From assembly GCA_029783825.1 (NCBI GenBank), contig JAREIK010001718.1:2112898-2176897 (forward strand): 64,000 nucleotides of DNA, written 5' to 3'. Positions 24,072-34,760 of this stretch are shown here, piece by piece; positions within the stretch are counted from its first letter, which is position 1, and each line of letters starts with the position of its first letter. The DNA comes from Sapria himalayana. Its lineage: Eukaryota > Streptophyta > Magnoliopsida > Malpighiales > Rafflesiaceae. The notes below the pieces were generated by a model. It was given only the letters and a program-made list of their open reading frames with translations. It did no database searches and was not told the origin of the DNA. The translations under genes were made by a program, and so were the position numbers.

Positions 24072-24960
24072 ATGCATAAACATGTTTTTATGCATACTAG
24101 TTATGCGTAAATATGTTTTTATGCATACCATCTATGCATAAACTTGTTTTACTGCATACCAAGGTATGCATAAACATCTTTTTATTCATACCAGCTATGG
24201 ATGAACTTGTTTTTCTGCATTCCAAGTTATGCACAAACTTGTTTTTTTGCATAACAAGCTTTTTGCATAAAACTCAGTTTATGCATATTTCAGTATGCAA
24301 AAAAAAACTTGTTTATGCATAGTTTGATGTGCATAAAAATTCATTATGCACATAAATTCATTATGCACATAAAAATTTGTTATGCACATAAGCACATGAA
24401 TGAGTTTTTATGCCCAAATGAGTCATAGTTGTAAATGAATTTTTATGTGCATGAGTTTCTATGCAATAAAATTTATAATGCATGAGTTTCTAAACTTGAT
24501 TTTATGCATAAATGAGTCGTGCAATACAAACTATGTATAAACTTGATTTTATGCATAATTAAGTTTATGCATAAATGAGTTTGTGTTTATGCATAAACAT
24601 GAATATAAATGAGTTAATGCAAATATGCATATGGTGTCAAGCAAAAACTCATTTTTATGCATATCTATGCATAAACTTGTTATGCACATTAACTTGTTGT
24701 GCATAAATGCAAAAAAGGGTTTATGTGCATAACATGTTTTATGCTTAACAGCTCATTATGCAGAAATGCAAAAACTAGTTTAGGTAAATATGAGTTTTTA
24801 TGCGTACTTAAGTTTGCATAAACTTGGCTTATGCATAAATACATAAGCTCATCATGCATAAACTTTTTTTATGCATGTTTATGCATAAATGCATAATTGA
24901 GCTTATCCATAAATTTCTTTATGCATAAATATATATGAGTTTATGCATAAATTCATGCAT
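24072..24960. repeat. Palindromic TATGCATAAA array
   Basis: Almost 900 bases are built from repeated units containing the palindromes ATGCAT and TTATGCATAA, joined by short linkers such as aacttgtttt, gagttt and gcacata. Units are irregular in length (about 15-35 bases) and occur in both orientations, so the array can fold into many small hairpins. The plus ORF 24113-24322 reads through it and is not a gene. It sits in the middle of the CACTA element. Confidence 0.85.
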
Positions 24961-27179
24961 TACATTTTATTTAATTTTTTAAATAATGCAAGGGGTAATT
25001 TAATTGTGTATGGGAATTTGGTTGCTCAAAAATAGACCTAAATCATAAATATTTTTAATGAGTCCCTAAATATTATATTAAAATAATAAGGGATTTAAAA
25101 TATTATTTTTTTTTGTTTTAGGACTTCTTTTCATTATTATCCCAAAAAATATTAGGATTTTATGAGATTTTTTATTTTTATGATGATATTGCCATATTTG
25201 AGTGTTTGTTGAGTGTTTTTAGAAAATAAAAGATGCAAAATAAATTATTTAACATAATATTAAATAATGTATCAAATAATAGTATTGGTATTATTATGTT
25301 TGTAAGAATTATTAAATATGATTTCTTAGATAAAATATTTTATATTTTATATATTTGTCACATAATGAATTAAATAATTAATAGGAATATTTTCTTAGGT
25401 AAGAATGGCATGTCATAATTATCCATTTATATAATTATTCCAAATAATATAGGATTTCATAAGTTTTTTATTTTTATCATGTTGTCATAAAATTGTTTGT
25501 TGAATGTCTTTAGGAAATATTAAATATAAAATAAAATATATAGTATAATATTATTAATATATCAAATAATGGTGTTATTATAAGTATGTTCGTAAGTATC
25601 ATTAAAAATAATTTTTTAGATGAGATTTTTCACATTATATATGTGTCATATAATTAATTTAATAATGAAGATTGACCTATCTAGTTTTCTCCTTATTATA
25701 ATATAAATAAAATTTATGAAAATATTTTGAAATATTTAAAAGATTATGAGAGTTTTATATTCTATATAAGTAAGGTGTCCTAAAATTTCTAAGTGGATGT
25801 TAGGTATTTTTGAAATTATATATTTTTTTTGTTGGATTCAAGTATTGGTACTAAATTGTGATATATGAATACATTAATAATAAATTAATAAAATAATAAT
25901 TAATAATTTAGATTGAGTTATAGAAATTTTATTTTTAAAATACTTTATGATATGATGAACCTATACTTACTTATATATACTCTTACTAAATATATTATAT
26001 TTAGGGATATATACAATATTAATTCTTTTTAATAAATATAGTGAACACTCAATTTTGTCATAACTATTAAGATTGAAAGTAAATATTTAAAATATTAAAT
26101 TTTTATTTAATATCTTTATTACTTGGCATCTTGTATGAATGCTAATGTTAAGATGAAAGATATAAAAAATATTATTAAATACATATTCATCTGCATTAAT
26201 TAATTATAAAAATATGAGTAGAATTTATGAATATTTAGATAATTTATTTAAATATTATAAAGATAAGTATAAAATAATTATTGTGAACTTTCAAGTATGG
26301 AGATTAATATCATATTTAGAAATAATTTTTTGATTCAGTTATTTGAAAGCAAATGATGAGGATGTTCATTGAAATAAGTAAATTATTGAAAAAACTTAAA
26401 TATTATGTATTATTATATTTTATTTAAAACTGATATGAAAAATTAATATGTTGAGCTTGACATTCTTCTTATAAGCTATTGATTTATTGTCCTTTCAAGT
26501 ATCTAGTATAATATCATTATTTATTTTTATTATGATTATGAATATGATTTGAGATAGAATCATAGTTGTTAAATCGAGATTTGAATTAAAAATTGGAATG
26601 ATTGATTCGTAAATCACGAATTGATTCAAATTGTAAATTAATTTTTTTGTGATTTTTTTATATTAATTAATTTATAGTTCTTATCATCGGTAAATTTTTT
26701 TTGGTATTTTAGTTTTTATTTTTATGATTTTTTTGGTATTTTATTATTTTTTTACGTTAAATTCATAATATTAAAGGTTTGAGTTATTTTTTTTCATGTT
26801 AATTAATTCTAGGTAATCAGTATTAAATTGATTCATGATTCAATGATTTAGTTTTTTAATTAATTCATGCATTTTATTCTTTTAAGAGCTGGATTTTTTA
26901 CTCTCTTAATCGTGAATTAAATTGTGAATCGTACGATTTTGATAACAGTGGATAGAAGAATACCATTATTATAAAATAAAATTAAAATTGTCATGTTTAA
27001 AAGATTGAAAATATTTACGATTGAATTTTAATGATAAAATAAAAGAGCTACAAGTGGATGTTAAAATATACAAATATAATGATCCTAACTAGATGGACTA
27101 ACCTTAGTTTAGCATACATTTCTTTAGATTTATGTTTTTAGTTGTGTGTTTTTTTTAAATTTGTCTTGTAATGATATGT
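24961..27179. other. AT-rich CACTA interior, no gene recognised
   Basis: Extremely AT-rich with irregular internal similarity: phrases like gataaaatattttatattttat with atgtgtcatataatt recur near 25350 and 25640. There are no coding blocks. It may be a decayed insertion. Confidence 0.4.
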
Positions 27180-28460
27180 TCGAGCAAGCATGTTGCCTAC
27201 ATTATTTGCGGTAGGTAGTTCAAGTTGCTCTTTGATCCTACTTATTGTTTGGTGATAGGACTAGGGCCAGTTGTAATTTGTTGCCCATGACAGCAAATCC
27301 AGGATAGTCTTGGTTAGCTATAGGCTGGGCCATGTACTAGATTCTCCCTTGCTTGGCCATGTTGGTTTTACCTGACATGAATCTAATCTGGATAGCTTAG
27401 TCAGTCCAACGAGCTTTAATTGCCTACATCATTTGGTAATGTGTTGTGGTTGAGGAGGAGCAATGTGTTGACCAAGCTTTAAAAATTTGGGCCCTATTGA
27501 TCCATTATGATCCAGCTGACGATTCTACCTCAGAGTTTAATATTTTGACAGTATTACTATTAAAAGTTGGAAATTCAATGTCTGATGAGTCTCTAACCAA
27601 ATCTATATGTCTTTGGATGAAGATATTTGTCAAGTCACCGAAACAGTTTTCAACAAATATATGAATCATAAAAATTTTTTAGATTATCAAAAATATTAGG
27701 GGTATTCTCGTCTAATCGTGTTTAACACATGTAATTTTAAAATTTTTATGATATCCAGTGTGTTAATCAATTGTCATGTTTAAAAATAAGGTATATTTTA
27801 TTGTCAACTTCAAAAATAAGTCAGATGTTATTGTGATTGTGAATGGAAGCCATCTGCTCATTAGGTATTAATACTTGCTACTTTAAAAATGTGTTCCAGT
27901 CATTAGTATGTTTCTCCTAGGAGGTGGCGGATGAGATACTTGATTATATGCTCTGGATTTAGTTTTGGAAATCATGTCTTGATGCATGCCTATGAAAGAC
28001 ACTTTCAAGCATGCCAATGTGCTATTTTTTGAAACTATTGTTGACCCATGCATGTCCAACATGATCAGACCCATGCATGTCCAGCAATGAAATGACTTGG
28101 GTCATGTTGGGCCATGTGATCAAGCTTGTGTGCCACAAATGGGTGCGACAGTCGACATGACATGACTCGCAAAACTTGCTTGTGTATGTTAAATTTGGTG
28201 TGGTTCATGCTTTGTATTGGGCAAAAATTCTGACTTGATTTGGCATATGAAACTAACATATCAGTTTTAAAAATAGATCATGGTTTAAGTTGGTCGGAAT
28301 GGTCCAAGTCAAGGCTAACAGTTAGCCTGTGCCGACTTGCCTGGACTTCACCTTGTCTAGCTAGGGTTTAGTCGTGTCTAGTTAGGAATCACTTCTGCCT
28401 AATACTTGGATTGTGTCGGGGTTTGTCGTCTCATTCCATCTTATACATCTATTCAAGAAA
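27180..28460. other. More GC-rich unidentified block inside the CACTA element
   Basis: Base composition changes abruptly to a more balanced one, as at a foreign or captured segment. Words such as ggccatgttgg, cccatgcatgtccagc and gtcatgttgggccatgtg repeat at 28050-28130. The longest plus frame, 27446-27664 (72 codons, MVEEEQCVDQALKIWALLIH), and the minus frames at 27883-28074 and 28065-28259 match nothing I know. It may be a further captured but unidentifiable fragment. Confidence 0.35.
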
Positions 28461-30099
28461 ATTTATTGATGTCTTATTGATTGTGTCAAAAGAAAATATG
28501 AGTGAGGACTATCAAAATTCATAACATAAAAAAGCTTGTGTACTAGCAGATTTAAAGATAGTGAACTAGCATTTTTTATAAAAAAATTGAGGATGTAAGT
28601 CAAGTAAAATATAAATTAAATAAAAGGAAGGATCATGCATAGAAATATATTTGTATCCTTAATCAATGATGATTTGATTTTTTGTATTTTTTGTAATAAA
28701 ACTAAAAATATAGAAATATAATGATAAATATTTTTTGTGATAATTTAAAAATGTCATGACATTTAAAATGTAAAAGAATAAATGTTTTTATACGTAGTTT
28801 TTAAAAAAAAATTTTAAATAAAAAAATAGTCTATGAAATGGATATTATACATGAAAATTTTATTGAATCTTAGGAAAATGAATATGCTATTGAAAATTAT
28901 AATAAGATGAGTGTTACATGCATATCTAGTGAAATTAGTACTTAATGAAGAAAATAATAATAATAATAATAATAGTGGTAGTAATTATTTTTTACTTCAA
29001 ATCTAAAAGGGTTTCTTTGAAATTGATCAAATTCAATTATATTGAATAATGGTTGAAAATTTAGTAAAACATCATATATATTAATTAATAGATGAATATA
29101 TTATTCTTTTTTATATTAATTTGATTATTTATCCAAGTTTTCATGTGGTAAAAAATGCTATTCTAAAAAAATAGTATTTACTAAAAAATTGATGTAAAAT
29201 TATTTGATTGAGTGAGAAATAAATATCTAATTGTGTCAGATGAATGAATTGATAAAAAATATAAAAGGATAATTACTTTTGTGTGATGTATCTAAAATAA
29301 ATATTTTATTATATTTATGCACTCAACTGTTATTTTTATTCCTACAATTATAGAATTTTTATTTAGATTTAAAAACAAGTATAACAATAAAAGAATAAAA
29401 TATGTTTTAAGGTATTTTAGATTATTATTAAGCTATATAATGATGCAAATGAAATTTTTGTTTTTTGTTTTTTTTTATGTTAATTTTATCTAAAAAATTT
29501 GCAAATTAATTATGAGCATTTTATAATATAACAAATAAAAAATTTTGGAATTGAAATTGTAAAATTTGTGTTAGGCTTTTGTATTATATTATGTTTATTT
29601 GGTCCTATAGAATGTTGTAAATGTCTTTAATATGAAGAATACATTAACAAAAGTTATTTTCTAATAGTTATAAGTATAAATTTGATTACCACTAGTTGAC
29701 ATGATTAGATGATTCACTAAACAATTGGAATTGTTTAGATTCTTGATAATATAATGTATAATTATTTTTTAATGTTGACAGCTTACTCAATTTGTGATTA
29801 AAAAAATTTGAGAAATATATTTACTTATTTTAATTAGGTAGATAATTTATTAGTAAAATAATAATATAGAAAAAAATAAGAAAAATTATGTAAAAAGGTT
29901 GTAATATGAAAATAATTAAGAAATAATACTCAAAATAAAAAAATATCTATATTTTGGTACTCTTAAAAATATAGATGGATAAATAAATTCTTTTCTCATG
30001 TTGCCTATGCTTGTGATTAAAAAATAATTTTAAATATATATTTACCTGTTTGATTAGGTAAATATATTTAAATATTTAACAAAAGTCAAAAATAGTTTT
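28461..30099. other. AT-rich CACTA interior with a (TAA)n tract
   Basis: No coding signal is seen. A (TAA)n microsatellite lies at 28952-28974. Otherwise it is AT-rich sequence with long A and T runs. Confidence 0.4.
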
Positions 30100-30320
30100 T
30101 TTTGAATATACTACTTTTGAAAACAAAAGCATATACAATATATATGTTAAAATGTGTAAATGTATATCTTGTATGCATGTATAAATGTATTAATATGTAT
30201 TTGTTATTATGTATATATTGTATAAATGTTTGTATGTATAAACATATATACATATACATATATATATATATATACGTATATATATACGTATTAATATGTT
30301 TGTTTTTTTTTTTTTGATTT
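30100..30320. repeat. (TATG)/(TA)n simple-repeat cluster
   Basis: Degenerate tatgtat and gtataaatgt words lead into a nearly pure (AT)n tract at 30243-30297 with two acgt interruptions, then a run of T at 30303-30315. The frames open on both strands here (30102-30317 plus, 30190-30423 minus) are products of the repeat. Confidence 0.85.
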
Positions 30321-31256
30321 TTTGTTTTTTACATGATGTAGATGAGTAAGACTGTAAGAGTATATTTGGGTTTTTATTTTTGAAATATAAAAAGGTTAGA
30401 TAGTATTTCTTAATTATTTTCAAATTATATTTTTTTGGATAATTTTTTCAAAAAAATGTCCAACACTAAATATATATTGTTATTATGGAACACACTTGAC
30501 TATTACTTAAAATATTCACTATTTTCACTTCACTTTATTGATTGTTTACGTATATAACTGAGCTTTTATGAAATGCATTCACAAGATAATAAATAATAAT
30601 ACAAAGATATTTGTGAAGAGTACAATAGAAATGACTAGAACTCAAAAGGATGATACAAATCATTAATATGAGCTGAGATTATAATTAATAAATCTTTAAG
30701 TATAGTTGAATTTATCTTGAACTAATGATTATGTAATTAAAAATAAGAGTAATGTCTAGCTTACTGGTGATTTTTATAGATGTGTAATGAAAATGATCAA
30801 TAATTTTAGAAAATAAGAAAAAAATGATAAAATTAATTAATAAATGATTGCTCAAGGATTACTTGGAAGTGAGTTTGTTATTTGAACCATGAAAACCAAA
30901 ATTTATTTATATACTACATTTCTAAACATATTTTATTTGATTCTCTTTGTTCTTGAAATATTAATACATATGATACAAATGAATGTGAATTGCTTGTTGA
31001 GTTTTATCTTTTATTTGGAAGGTTTCTAATGAGATTTCTGAATTTATATTTCATTAAATAAGAAAGAAAGTAGAATATATTAGAAATTTTGTGATACTAA
31101 TAGTTATAACATTGTAGATATATTAATAAGTAATTTTGTCTTATGAATTTATGATTGTTTATCTATGCATATTGTTGTGATTTAATATAATTTGTATGCT
31201 ATTTTTATGCTATATTGTTTGGGAGCATATAGCATACAAACACAGTATATATAAAT
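30321..31256. other. AT-rich CACTA interior, nothing recognised
   Basis: No gene, RNA gene or named repeat could be identified. Confidence 0.35.
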
Positions 31257-33270
31257 GCGGCAGCGATAGTGATGACAGTAGTGGCAGCAATAACGGGAGT
31301 AGCAGCAACGACAACAAATGTGGTATATACTTACATATATAGTTAGTATATACATACATATAATACTGCATTATTTTATGTACATATATAATGAGTATAT
31401 ATGTATTCAGTATATATGTATGCATAATACTGTAGTTTATATGTACATATACTACTGTAATATATGTACGAGTGAAATGCTAGTATATATGTACATAGTT
31501 ACTGCAATAATATATATGTATCAAAACATAGTTTCTTTTAAATTATTTTGATTTGATTGAGTGGTTTAAATTTCTTACAGATATGGTACCACATTGTTTT
31601 CCATACGAAGCTTGTATAAGTGAAGAGATTTTTCAACAGACATGAAGTACCGTGACTCGGACAGTTTTTTTGCAGCAGAAAGTTGGTGATCGGAGGAGCA
31701 GAGGGAGAGAAAGCAACGTCAATGCAAGTATAGATTATACTTTATGCACAGTCGGTAGAAACATTGATTAATAAGATGTAATATAATTTTGTTATTTTTT
31801 TATTTTAGTTATTTAAATTATTGTATTAGAATAAGTTATTAAATGAATTTTTTTTTGTTTAATTTAAATTTTTCATTTATAGTTTCTTTTTTTATTCAAT
31901 TTAATATAAAAATCTAAAATTATTTAATTAAATTTTTGTTGAAGCTGAATGACAATCAACTTTAATTTGTGTTTGTTCATGTCTATAATAACTATTTTTA
32001 TATATTTGTGAATATATGTGTGTGTGTGTGTATCCGAATTTTTTGGGTAGAATTTTAGCCTATTATAGGTATGTAAAATCCTATTATTAGTAGTAGTAGC
32101 AGCGGCTGTGACCGTAGTGGTAGTGATGGTAGTGGCGGCGGCAGTGGCAGTGGCGGTGGTGGTAGCGGAGGAAGCAGCGGCAGTGGCAGTGGCAGTAGTG
32201 GCAGTGGCAGCGGCGGCGGCGATAGTGACGGTAGCAATGGCAGCATCTAAAGCAGCGGCAGTAGAAAGAGGCGGCAGCGATGGCAGTGGCAGCAATGAGC
32301 AGCGGTGATAGCAGGGGGCGATGGCAGTAGCAACGGTAGTGGTGGAGCAATGGCAGTAGCGGGGCAGTGGCAGCAGCGGTGGTGGTAGCAGTGACGACGG
32401 CAGGGGCGGCTACGGTAGTGCGGAGACAATAGCAATGGCGGCGGCGACGGCAGTAGTGGTGGTGGCGGTAGCGGCAGCAACGGCAGCAACGACAGTGACA
32501 ACAGCAATGACAGCAACAGCCTCAACGACAACGACAATGGCAGCGTCCGCGGCAGCCACGGCAACAACAACAACTGTAGCAGCAGTGGAAGCAACGACAA
32601 GAGTGTCAGTGGCAGCGGGAGCAGCAGCAACAGCAACAAATATGATATATACGTATGAATAAAGTCAGTATATACATACATATAGTAATGCAGTATTTTA
32701 TGTACATATATACTGAGTATATTTATACTCCGTATATATGTAGATATAATACTGCAGTTTTTATGTACATATAATGTAGTAATATACGTACGAGTGAAAT
32801 GCTAGTATATATTTACATATATACTACATGAGTATATATTTATTAAAACATAACTTTTTTTTTATTTTAATTTGACTAAGTGGTTTAAATTTCTTACAGA
32901 TATGATACTGCATTGTTCTTCATATAAAACTTGTATAAGTGTTGAGATTTTTCACTAGACATTACATTATGTAACTCGAACAGCTTTTTCGTAGTAGAAA
33001 AATGATGATAGGAGTAGTTGGAGAGAAAACAACATCAATTAATAAATATATTATACTTTATGCACTGTCGGTAGATATATTGATGAATAAAATGTAATAA
33101 AATTTTGTTATTTTTTTATTTCAATTCTGTAAAATATTGAATTAGAATAAGTTATTAAATGATTTTATTTTATTTTTTTATTATAAATTATTTATAGTTT
33201 CATTTTTTAGTCAATTTGATATAAAAATATTAAATTATTTAATTAAAAAATTTTAAAATAAATTGAATAC
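31257..33270 (+). repeat. Large tandem duplication (period about 1319) with GC-rich trinucleotide core
   Basis: The segment 31257-31940 is repeated at about 32576-33260. For example, gtggtttaaatttcttacagatatg is at 31561 and again at 32880. Each unit has a GC-rich trinucleotide core (31257-31320, and the far longer 32084-32640), then a zone of tatatgtacata and acgagtgaaatgctagtatat words. After that comes a block with gagatttttca and a gtcggtaga stretch, then AT-rich DNA. It lies just inside the right terminus of the CACTA element and is probably part of its subterminal structure. Confidence 0.8.
32084..32640 (+). repeat. GC-rich GGC/AGT/GCA trinucleotide minisatellite
   Basis: About 550 bases consist almost entirely of the triplets ggc, agt, agc, gac, aac and gtg, with frequent 6-base periodicity (ggcagt)n. 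They start after a (tag)n run at 32085-32100. GC content is far above that of the flanks. Because the repeat is triplet-based and lacks TAA, TAG and TGA in several frames, long open frames appear on both strands (for example 32108-32308 plus, and 32247-32681, 31924-32295 and 32087-32350 minus). These encode alanine-, serine- or leucine-rich strings and are not genes. Confidence 0.9.
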
Positions 33271-33289
33271 TGAAAATAGTTTTGAAATT

Positions 33290-33718
33290 AAAATAGTTAG
33301 GGAAAAATCACTTGCTAAATTAGCTAGGGAAAATTCCCTAGCTAATTTAGCAAGGAATATCTTTATTTTAATAACTGATTTTTCCGTTGCTAAATTTATT
33401 TAGCTAGGGACTTTTTCTGTCGGTAAAATTTAGCAACCATCACTTTAGCTTGGGAATTTTTTATCGTTATTTTTGGTTAGCGATGGAAAATCTCATTTAG
33501 CTTGCTAATTTAGCGAGGGAACTTGTCTTTTTTAGCAATGGATTTTTCCGTCGCTAAATTTTTAGCTAGGGACACTTTCCCTCGCTAAATTTTAGCAAGG
33601 AGCACTTTAGGTAGGGAACCGATCCATCGGTGATCCATCGTTATATCTAGTTTAGCGACGTAAAATGCCCATTTAGCTAGGGAATTATCTCTAGGTATAT
33701 AGGATTTTTCTTGTAGCG
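33290..33718 (+). repeat. CACTA right terminal and subterminal repeat region
   Basis: Dense copies of gctagggaaa, tttttccgtcgctaaattt and ttagcgagggaa lead to the terminus aggatttttcttgtagcg, whose reverse complement starts CGCTACAAGAAAA. The motif family is the one at the left end, but unit order differs, as is normal for the two ends of a CACTA element. Confidence 0.8.
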
Positions 33719-34760
33719 TGGGGAATAAGCATGGCATTACCTTTCCTCTCTATAACACAAAGTTACCACACTATAGATTGTTTTGGATTTGATATTTTTT
33801 TTATTAGATTCCATCATGGTGAGAATGACCACGATTCATGTATTTTCTTCTCGTAATAAAGTTATAACACTAGGAATGATAATAACTTATATATTTCTTT
33901 TCTATAATTTAAAATAATGGCACTAAGAATATTCATAGCTTCTACATTTCTCCTACATAACTAAAAGTCATAGTGCTTGGAATGATCATATCTTTGGTCT
34001 TTTATCTAGAGCAAAAAGTCATTGATTTGAGATGACCATGACTCGGGTAAATACTCTTTATAAGTTTATGTAGCCAAAAGTCATGACATTAGATAATTAT
34101 CATGGCTTTTCCCTTAGCATTTGTAGACCTAGAAAGAGGAAGTCATGGTGCTAGAGAAAGTCATGGCTATTAGCATTATAAAATACTTGGCTACTATGAT
34201 ATAAAATTAATATTGCAACCAATAAAATATTATAAAGTTAGTGCAACTGTGATTCCAAAAAAAGTTTTGAAGCCAAAAAGAATGTGTTGCACACTAAAAT
34301 AATTGTGTCAATAAGGTGGTAAAGTCATGACATATAAAAATTACTATAACTAATTGTGTAGAATTTCAGCCATGAATGGATAATAAAATTAATTTATATA
34401 CTCTTATAGGTGTAACTAAGTCATAATATGAGAAATGATATGACTTTCCATGACTTGTTTCTCTCTTTATACTCAATAATTTTACCAAGTCTTACATTTC
34501 ACAAAAGAAAACTACATGATTTTACTGTTATTTTTCATATTGCACCAAAACAAAAATTTAAGAAATTATTCTATTTAAAGCATTTTTTCATGCAAAAATA
34601 TCATGAATAATTACTAAAATAAATAGTAATATTTAGTATTATACATATCAAATAGATTTATATTACACCAATACTTCTCTTAGAAAGACCAAAAATGTGG
34701 CTAATTCCAATGCTATAACTTTATATTATAGAGAGTAAATGTTAATTGTGGTAATTCTTA
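33719..34760 (-). repeat. Gypsy 5' LTR, gtcatg zone and tail (right of CACTA insertion)
   Basis: This continues the LTR broken at 17391. 33726-33770 (aagcatggcattacc, then ctctataacacaaagt) aligns with 9400-9440 (gagcatgacttggcc, then ctctataacacaaagt). It is followed by many gtcatg words and by the AT-rich tail at 34400-34690, similar to 12090-12400. The plus ORF 34428-34610 lies in the tail and is not a gene. Confidence 0.55.

Larger units (their letters stand above)
17392..33718 (+). mobile_element. 16.3 kb non-autonomous CACTA (En/Spm) element carrying gene fragments
   Basis: The left terminus reads CACTACAAGAAAA and the right terminus, reverse complemented, reads CGCTACAAGAAAA. These are the classic plant CACTA inverted repeats, with one change at base 2. 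Flanking trinucleotides are TAG and TGG, a one-mismatch 3-bp target duplication. Both ends carry hundreds of bases of subterminal motifs of the form ttagcgacggaatt, gctagggaa and ccgtcgctaa, as expected for TNPA-type binding regions. The outside sequences join into a gypsy LTR that is uninterrupted at 7.9-10.6 kb: 33726-33770 continues like 9400-9450. No TNP1 or TNP2 homology is seen inside, so the element is non-autonomous. It holds fragments of a GH3 gene and a RAD6-like UBC gene and several minisatellites. Confidence 0.82.

Noticed and set aside
24072..24960. CRISPR-like spaced palindromes
   Set aside because: Units and spacers are irregular, similar to each other and in a plant transposon; no constant repeat with unique spacers and no cas genes.
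32435..32662. Ala/Thr-rich frame as an arabinogalactan-type protein
   Set aside because: No signal peptide, no proline pattern, and it is wholly inside the triplet array.
31924..32681. Long open frames on both strands encoding poly-Ala, poly-Leu/Pro or poly-Ser strings
   Set aside because: All run through the GC-rich triplet array, overlap one another in several frames and have no domain; they are products of the repeat.
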